Assembly: GCA_965198045.1 (NCBI GenBank)
Contig: CBDAOL010000011.1
Coordinates: 62,001 to 126,000 of the forward strand
Origin: CBDDEC01 sp965198045
GTDB lineage: Bacteria; Chloroflexota; Dehalococcoidia; UBA2979
Direction of reading: 5' to 3'
Length of the DNA stretch: 64,000 bases
The notes below the pieces were generated by a model, which searched no databases, was not told the origin of the DNA, and saw only the letters and a program-made list of their open reading frames with translations. Numbering within the stretch: position 1 is the stretch's first letter; every line of letters starts with the position of its first letter. Made by a program: the position numbers and the translations under genes. This document shows, piece after piece, positions 59,337 to 64,000 of the stretch.

Positions 59337-59822
59337 ATGCCTCTGCCCGACCCAGCCAGCCACTGCCCCGCCTGCGGCGCCTCCTTCGCCGCCGACGCGC
59401 CGGCCTCGCCGCGCACCTGCGAGGCGTGCGAGCGCGTCTGGTACCGCGACCCGAAGGTGGCCACGGGCGTGGTCGTGGAGCACGAGGGCCGCATCCTCCT
59501 CGTCCGCCGCAACCACGAGCCGATGCTCGGCCGCTGGGCCTTCCCCTCCGGCTACGTCGACGCCGGCGAAGTCGTCGAGGACGCCGCGGCGCGCGAGGTC
59601 CGCGAGGAGACGCACGTCGAGGTCGCGCTCGACCGCCTGCTCGGCGTCTGGAGCCACCCGGGCGACCCGGTCGTCTTCATCGCCTACGCCGGCCATCTCG
59701 TCGCCGGCGAAGCGGTCGCCGGGCCCGAGGCGTTCGAGGTGGCGTGGTTCGACCCGGACGCGCTGCCCGACCTCCCCTTCCCCCACGACGACGAGGTGAT
59801 CGCCGCCTGGCGTTTGGGCTAA
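59337..59822 (+). CDS. Zinc-ribbon NUDIX hydrolase
   Basis: 161 residues from ATG 59337, 23 bp after the PIG-L gene. The N-terminal zinc ribbon has CPAC (about 10-13) and CEAC (about 28-31). The NUDIX box is GYVDAGEVVEDAAAREVREETH (about 72-93). This architecture matches NudC/YfcD-like NADH pyrophosphatase-type hydrolases or ADP-ribose pyrophosphatases; the substrate is open. Likely co-transcribed with the PIG-L gene. Confidence 0.9.
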   Translation: MPLPDPASHCPACGASFAADAPASPRTCEACERVWYRDPKVATGVVVEHEGRILLVRRNHEPMLGRWAFPSGYVDAGEVVEDAAAREVREETHVEVALDRLLGVWSHPGDPVVFIAYAGHLVAGEAVAGPEAFEVAWFDPDALPDLPFPHDDEVIAAWRLG

Positions 59823-59901
59823 GTAGTCCCTCTTCGAGGCGCCCCGAACTCCACGGATGTCGCACTGGGCCACGTCTTTTCTGCCGGTCTGCGGAGGGGG
59901 T

Positions 59902-59920
59902 GCGGGGGATACTCCCCCGC
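59902..59920 (+). terminator. GC-rich hairpin after the NUDIX gene
   Basis: GCGGGGG (59902-59908), loop ATACT, CCCCCGC (59914-59920), 80 bp after the NUDIX stop. No T run follows. Candidate terminator of the PIG-L/NUDIX unit. Confidence 0.45.
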
Positions 59921-60068
59921 CTCAGTCCAGGGCGGGCCGGTGGGAACGGTCGCTGATCGACTTCGGCCGACCGTGCGCGGCCTGCGGCCACTGGCGCCGC
60001 AGGCAGATCGCGTGTAGAAATCCATGGCGCGACCGGCGCGCAGACGCGCGTGACCGAAGGGACCTCAC

Positions 60069-60401
60069 ATGGAAGTCACAATGGTGCTCACCGAGCGCTG
60101 CGACCACCAGGACGACATCCGCGCCGTCCTCAAGGAGGCCATTGCCGAGGCCGGCCTGGGCGAGCTCGAGGTGCAGGAGACGCAGATCCGCGCCGACGAG
60201 GAGGCGATCGAGGCGAAGTGCATCGGCTCGCCGACGATCCGCGTCGATGGCCTCGATGTCGAATACCAGGAGCGGGAGCCCGATGAACGGTCCTCCGGCT
60301 GCCGCTACTTCAACACGACGGCCGGCTGGAAGCCGGTCCCGGAAAAGGGCATGATCGTACGTGCGCTGGAGCGCGCGAAGGAGCGCGACGCGGGCGAGTA
60401 G
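60069..60401 (+). CDS. Thioredoxin-fold-like small protein, 110 aa
   Basis: ATG 60069, with AAGGGA upstream. It begins as a thioredoxin-like strand and helix (MVLTERCDHQDDIRAVLKEAIAEAGLGELEVQETQI) followed by GSPTIRVDGLDVEYQ, the cis-Pro-type loop of such folds (SPTIRVDG, about 53-60). Two more Cys sit at about 51 and 78. The usual CxxC is only a single Cys-Asp-His (CDHQ), so redox activity is doubtful. It resembles small proteins sometimes found with mercury-resistance genes, but no mer gene is here. Function unassigned. Confidence 0.6.
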   Translation: MEVTMVLTERCDHQDDIRAVLKEAIAEAGLGELEVQETQIRADEEAIEAKCIGSPTIRVDGLDVEYQEREPDERSSGCRYFNTTAGWKPVPEKGMIVRALERAKERDAGE

Positions 60402-60429
60402 CCCGCCGCGCGCCGGGAAGATCGCGGCC

Positions 60430-60972
60430 ATGCCCGACCGGCCATCCGAACGCAACGACCCCGACCCGCCCGAGGAGCAAGCGTCCGCGGGTGAGCCCGA
60501 GGATGTCGAACCCTCGTCGCCCGAGCCGTCGTCGCCCGAACCGCCATTGCCCGAACCGCCCTCGCTCGGCGCCAGTCTGCGCCGCCTGGCGCAGGCCGCC
60601 GGTGAAGCGGCCGACGCCGGGATCCAGGAAGCGTCGCGCCAGGCCCAGCGGGCCGCCGAGGCCGCACGTCCTGAAGCGGAGCGCCTCGCGAAGCAGGCGA
60701 AGTCCGCCCTCGACGCCGCGCGTCCGCACGCCGAGCGTGCCGCCAGCCAGGCGCGCGACTATGTCGTCGAGCACGAGGACGAGTTGAAGCGCGCCGCCGG
60801 TCGCGGCGCACGCATCGCCGCCGACGCTGCCACGCCCCGCGTCCTGCGTCCCGCCGTCCGCGCCGCCGAGGATGAGCTGCGCAAGTCGAAGCCCACCGAC
60901 GAGGACGCGGCGAGCGCCGAAGACGACGAATCCGACGGTGCCTCCGACGAGGCGCCTAAGAGCGACGGGTAG
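60430..60972 (+). CDS. Low-complexity acidic/alanine-rich helical protein, 180 aa
   Basis: ATG 60430. A Pro/Glu/Ser-rich N-terminus (about 1-46, repeats of SPEP/LPEP) precedes about 80 residues of amphipathic helix (LGASLRRLAQAAGEAADAGIQEASRQAQRAAEAARPEAERLAKQAKSALDAARPHAERAASQA) with regular 11-residue-type periodicity, and a charged acidic tail. No family recognised; such helices are seen in apolipoprotein- or phasin-like surface-binding proteins. It sits 28 bp after the previous gene. Confidence 0.6.
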   Translation: MPDRPSERNDPDPPEEQASAGEPEDVEPSSPEPSSPEPPLPEPPSLGASLRRLAQAAGEAADAGIQEASRQAQRAAEAARPEAERLAKQAKSALDAARPHAERAASQARDYVVEHEDELKRAAGRGARIAADAATPRVLRPAVRAAEDELRKSKPTDEDAASAEDDESDGASDEAPKSDG

Positions 60973-60990
60973 CACCGGTACTCGGACGAT

Positions 60991-62310
60991 CTACTCGCTG
61001 GTCCCCGCCTCGGCTGCATCGTCGAGGACGAGGCCGGCGGCGCGGGCGCTGCGGCGGTAGCTCTCGCCTCGGACCAGTGCGGCGGTGACCAGCATCAGCA
61101 CCGCCGTGCCGAGGAAGCCCGCGGCATAGAGCGCGAAGGGCAGGCCGTAGCTGCCGGTCGCGTCGAACAGCACCGCGCCGGCCAGCGGACCGACGAACTG
61201 CCCGCCGAACGCGATCAGGGCGACGGTGCCGCTGACGGCGCCGAAGTGGCGCACGCCCAGGGTGCGGGTGACCAGCAGCGGTTCGAGCATCGGCGCGAAC
61301 GCACCGCCCACGCCCCAGAGCAAGATGAAGCCGGCGATGCCGGGCGTGTCCGTCGAGGCCACCAGCAGGAACAGCGCGGCCGCCTGCGACAGCGAGACGA
61401 GGACGGCGAGCCGGTAGACTCGCTCCACCCTCGACAGCCCGAGGCCGAGCGGGACGCGGAGGACGGTCCGCACCAGTGCAGCGAGGGCGATGATCACCGC
61501 GCCAGTCTGTACCTCGCGGCTCTCGAAGAAGTCGACGCCCAGCGTCGTCACCGCGCCCTGTCCGAGGAAGAACAGCATCAGCCCGCCCGACATCGCCCAG
61601 AACACGCCGCTGCGGAGCGCCGAGGCGACGTCGAAGCCCCACTCCGGCGCATCGTCGCTCGCGGGCGCCTCGTCCGAGGCGCGGACCGGCGCCAGACCCA
61701 CCTCGCGCGGGTGGTCTGAGACGACGAGTAGCGCGGCCAGGCCATAGACTACGAGCATCGCGCCGGCGCTGACGAGCACGGCGACGTGCCAGTCCGAGCG
61801 GCTCTCGATCCAGTCCATCGCCGGCAGGAACGCAGCGCCGCCGAGGCCGAAGCCGGTCGTGATCAAGCCCAGCGCCGCCTGCCGCCGACGGCCCTCGAAC
61901 CAGCGGGTGATCACCCAGTTGAACGGGATCGGCATGATCAACGTCCGCGCCGCGCCGGCCGCGCCCCACCCGAGGTAGAGCTGCCACAGGTTCGTCGCCT
62001 GCGAGGCCCCCGCATACGCCAGCGGGGCGATGATGGCGCCGGCGATCAGCACCCGCCGCGCGCCTCGACGGTCGATGTAGCGACCGGTCAGCGGGCCCAG
62101 CAGCGAGAACAGCGCGTTGCCGACCATGAACGCGCCGACGACCGGTCCGCGGTTCACCTCGAACTCCTCGGAGATGGCAGGGATGTAGACGGCGACGGCC
62201 CAGAACGAGGCCCCGGCGGCGACCATGTTGCCGACGATCGCGACGGCGACGATCACCCACCCGTAGTGGAACGGCAGGCGGTCCAATCGGGACGCCAGCG
62301 GCGAGCGCAT
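60991..62310 (-). CDS. MFS transporter, MCT/oxalate-formate-antiporter-like
   Basis: 439 residues from ATG 62310, supported by AAGGGTGG upstream; ATG 62337 is in frame but lacks a ribosome site. Twelve helices beginning with FHYGWVIVAVAIVGNMVAAGASFWAVAVYIPAISEEF, the pattern of the monocarboxylate/OFA group of MFS proteins; LTGRYIDRRGARRVLIAGA carries the MFS loop motif. Substrate unknown, probably a carboxylate. It is divergent from the F420-type oxidoreductase gene across 83 bp. Confidence 0.88.
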   Translation of the reverse strand: MRSPLASRLDRLPFHYGWVIVAVAIVGNMVAAGASFWAVAVYIPAISEEFEVNRGPVVGAFMVGNALFSLLGPLTGRYIDRRGARRVLIAGAIIAPLAYAGASQATNLWQLYLGWGAAGAARTLIMPIPFNWVITRWFEGRRRQAALGLITTGFGLGGAAFLPAMDWIESRSDWHVAVLVSAGAMLVVYGLAALLVVSDHPREVGLAPVRASDEAPASDDAPEWGFDVASALRSGVFWAMSGGLMLFFLGQGAVTTLGVDFFESREVQTGAVIIALAALVRTVLRVPLGLGLSRVERVYRLAVLVSLSQAAALFLLVASTDTPGIAGFILLWGVGGAFAPMLEPLLVTRTLGVRHFGAVSGTVALIAFGGQFVGPLAGAVLFDATGSYGLPFALYAAGFLGTAVLMLVTAALVRGESYRRSARAAGLVLDDAAEAGTSE

Positions 62311-62393
62311 CCGCCACCCTTCGTTCGTCGGTGCCATGCATTTACGATGTCGGCCCGCGCCCAAGGGCGGTGCGGCAGCCGAGGAGCCACGCC

Positions 62394-63455
62394 ATGCAAG
62401 TATCCGTGTCGCTGCAGCGATACGCCATCGACGACTGGGGCGAGACCCTCGAGTTCGCGCTGATGGCCGAGCGCCTCGGCGTCGACTCCCTCTGGAGCGC
62501 CGAGGCGTGGGCGCACGACGGTGCGACTCCCCTCGCCTGGTTGATGGCGCAGACCGAGCGGCTCCGCTTCGGCACCGGCATTCTGCAGGTGGGCACGCGC
62601 TCCGCGGCGCTGGTGGCGATGACCGCGATGACGCTCGACGCGATGTCGGGCGGGCGCTTCATCCTCGGCCTGGGCACCAGCGGCCCGCAGGTGATCGAGG
62701 GCTGGCACGGCGTGCCGTTCCGCAAGCCGATCAAGCACACGCGCGAGCTGATCGAGATCTGCCGCCGCGTCTTCAACGGCGAGACACTCGCCTACGACGG
62801 CGAGTTCTACCAGCTCCCGCTGGACGCCGAACATGGCGGCACTGGCGAGGGGAAGGCGCTCCGGACGGGCGCGCCGGCGACGCCGAACCTACCGATTTAC
62901 GTCGCCTCACTCGGCCCCGCCAACCTGCGCATGACCGGCGAGCTGGCGGATGGCTGGCTCGGCGGCTCGTTCATCCCGGAGACGGCCGAGGTCTTCCTCG
63001 CGCCGATGCGCGCTGGCGCGGAGGCGGCGGGTCGCAGCCTCGACGACATCGATCTGGCGGTTGGCGGTGCGGTCTGGTTCACGGACGACCCGGAACGCGC
63101 GGCGGAGACGCTGCGCCCCGGCCTCGCCTTCAGCCTCGGCGCCATGGGGTCACACCGCCACAACTTCTACAACGACGCCTACTCGCGGCAGGGCTGGGCC
63201 GACGAGGCGAAGGAGATCCAGCGCCTCTGGCTCGACGGCCGCCGCGACGAGTCGCGCGCCGCCGTGCCGGTCGAGATGCTCCTGAAAACCCACCTCATCG
63301 GCGACGAGCAGGCAGTCATGGACCGCTTGCGGATCTACCGCGACGCCGGCATCAACACGTTCCGCGTCGGCCCGCACGGCGACTCGCTCCGCGAGCGCGG
63401 CGACACCATCGAGCGCTTCATGGACCTCGTGCGGCAGCTCGATGCGGAGGGCTAG
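62394..63455 (+). CDS. LLM-class F420-dependent oxidoreductase
   Basis: 353 residues from ATG 62394, with GAGGAG upstream. Luciferase-like TIM barrel: LEFALMAERLGVDSLWSAEAWAHDGATPLAWLMAQTERLRFGTGILQVGTRSAALVAMTAMTLDAMSGGRFILGLGTSGPQVIEGWHGVPF (about 19-110), the hallmark of F420-dependent hydride-transfer enzymes. The LPIYVASLGPANLRMTGELADGWLGG block is typical. Together with npdG and cofE it shows F420 use; the substrate is not defined. Confidence 0.93.
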   Translation: MQVSVSLQRYAIDDWGETLEFALMAERLGVDSLWSAEAWAHDGATPLAWLMAQTERLRFGTGILQVGTRSAALVAMTAMTLDAMSGGRFILGLGTSGPQVIEGWHGVPFRKPIKHTRELIEICRRVFNGETLAYDGEFYQLPLDAEHGGTGEGKALRTGAPATPNLPIYVASLGPANLRMTGELADGWLGGSFIPETAEVFLAPMRAGAEAAGRSLDDIDLAVGGAVWFTDDPERAAETLRPGLAFSLGAMGSHRHNFYNDAYSRQGWADEAKEIQRLWLDGRRDESRAAVPVEMLLKTHLIGDEQAVMDRLRIYRDAGINTFRVGPHGDSLRERGDTIERFMDLVRQLDAEG

Positions 63456-63466
63456 GCGCGCCGAGG

Positions 63467-64000
63467 CTATCCCTCGCGGCCGAGGCGCAGGCCGAGCACG
63501 TCGGCCAGTTCGAGGAGGGTCGGCACGCCTGTTTCGGCCGAGAGGCGACCGGCCTCGAGGCCGTCGGCGATCTCCTCGAGGACACGGATCGCGGTCGGCG
63601 TGTCGAGGTCGTCGTCCAGTGCGTTCGAGAACGCGTTGCGGTAAGCCTGCACGCGCAGCTGGTCGCTGGGGCCGCCGCGCGCCTCGGAGGCCGCGCGGAG
63701 CTTCGCCGAGGTCTGCTCCCAGGCGTCCAGGTGGGCCTCTACGAAGTCTCGATCTTCGCGGTAGTGCGTGCCGAGCAGCATCAGCCGGATGGCGTCCGGC
63801 GTGTGTCCCTGCGCCAGCAGGTCGCTGACCTTGACGAGGTTGCCGAGCGACTTCGACATCTTGACGCCGTCGAGGTTCATCGTGCCGTTGTGCACCCAGT
63901 ACTGCACGTAGGGGCCGACACCCGTCGCGCATTCCGACTGCACGATCTCCGAGTCGTGGTGCGGGTATTTCAGGTCGCGGCCGCCGCCGTGGATGTCGAT
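63467..64000 (-). CDS. Cysteinyl-tRNA synthetase / MshC-family ligase, 3' part
   Basis: The 5' end lies beyond the right edge; 177 C-terminal residues are visible. DIHGGGRDLKYPHHDSEIVQSE, the TMNLDGVKMSKSLGNLVKVSDLL signature (KMSKS), then a short helical region (DTPTAIRVLEEIADGLEAGRL) to LELADVLGLRLGREG. Only about 130 residues follow KMSKS, shorter than the usual CysS (about 190) and similar to MshC, which ligates cysteine in mycothiol synthesis. The symbol is left open because the two cannot be separated from this fragment. The stop is 11 bp after the convergent LLM-gene stop. Confidence 0.85.
   Translation of the reverse strand: MDIHGGGRDLKYPHHDSEIVQSECATGVGPYVQYWVHNGTMNLDGVKMSKSLGNLVKVSDLLAQGHTPDAIRLMLLGTHYREDRDFVEAHLDAWEQTSAKLRAASEARGGPSDQLRVQAYRNAFSNALDDDLDTPTAIRVLEEIADGLEAGRLSAETGVPTLLELADVLGLRLGREG

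Overview
The window is a dense, GC-rich (about 70% by eye) bacterial chromosome segment with frequent GTG and TTG starts and no rRNA, tRNA or CRISPR array that I could recognise. F420 metabolism (npdG, cofE, an LLM-class oxidoreductase, PPOX-type flavin proteins), a citramalate route to isoleucine, geranylgeranyl-reductase-like and DUF3179 proteins, and LexA together suggest a Chloroflexota bacterium, perhaps Dehalococcoidia-like. That placement is inference from gene content, not a phylogeny.

Layout. 1-5.2 kb: a minus-strand acyl/short-chain dehydrogenase set (enoyl-CoA hydratase cut by the window edge, a degenerate SDR, a canonical SDR), then uppP, two unknown genes and a frameshifted flavin-oxidase gene. 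5.3-13 kb: an ECF sigma/anti-sigma-like pair, an SDR, two metallo-beta-lactamase-fold hydrolases, a PPOX protein, and a small divergent unit at 10.4-11.1 kb with a strong promoter crowded by three palindromes. 12-31.4 kb: the branched-chain amino-acid block ilvE ... ilvB-ilvN-ilvC, leuA-leuC-leuD-(kinase)-leuB, and cimA. Short leader peptides precede ilvB, leuA and cimA; two of them start about 9 nt after a -10 box. 31.4-36.2 kb: a PDZ protein, a two-component system, a zinc-ribbon protein and a methyltransferase. 36.3-42.6 kb: a cobalamin riboswitch followed by btuF-btuC-btuD-cobO-cobT-cobS-cobU, a vitamin B12 uptake and salvage operon closed by a strong bidirectional terminator. 42.6-50.4 kb: an HtrA-type protease, an enoyl-CoA hydratase, a lipoprotein that looks like a dead protease, a threonine-dehydratase-like enzyme and a THI5/SsuA-type ABC importer with 32-bp hairpin repeats inside it. 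50.5-55.4 kb: npdG-cofE, a frameshifted zinc-ribbon gene, an MFS exporter and holA. 55.4-57.3 kb: an oligopeptide ABC ATPase gene split by an 863-bp transposase-less element with terminal inverted repeats and a 6-bp target duplication; the element carries only two small overlapping genes that look like a toxin-antitoxin pair. 57.4-64 kb: lexA with tandem 14-bp repeats downstream, a PIG-L deacetylase, a NUDIX hydrolase, small unknowns, an MFS transporter, an F420-type oxidoreductase and the 3' part of a CysS/MshC-family ligase.

The most unusual items are the toxin-antitoxin-like non-autonomous element, the three-locus set of branched-chain amino-acid leader peptides, the palindrome-dense promoter at 10.4 kb, the pseudo-protease lipoprotein and degenerate SDR, and several genes with single or paired compensating one-base frameshifts. 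The frameshifts may be sequence errors and need read-level checking before biological interpretation.
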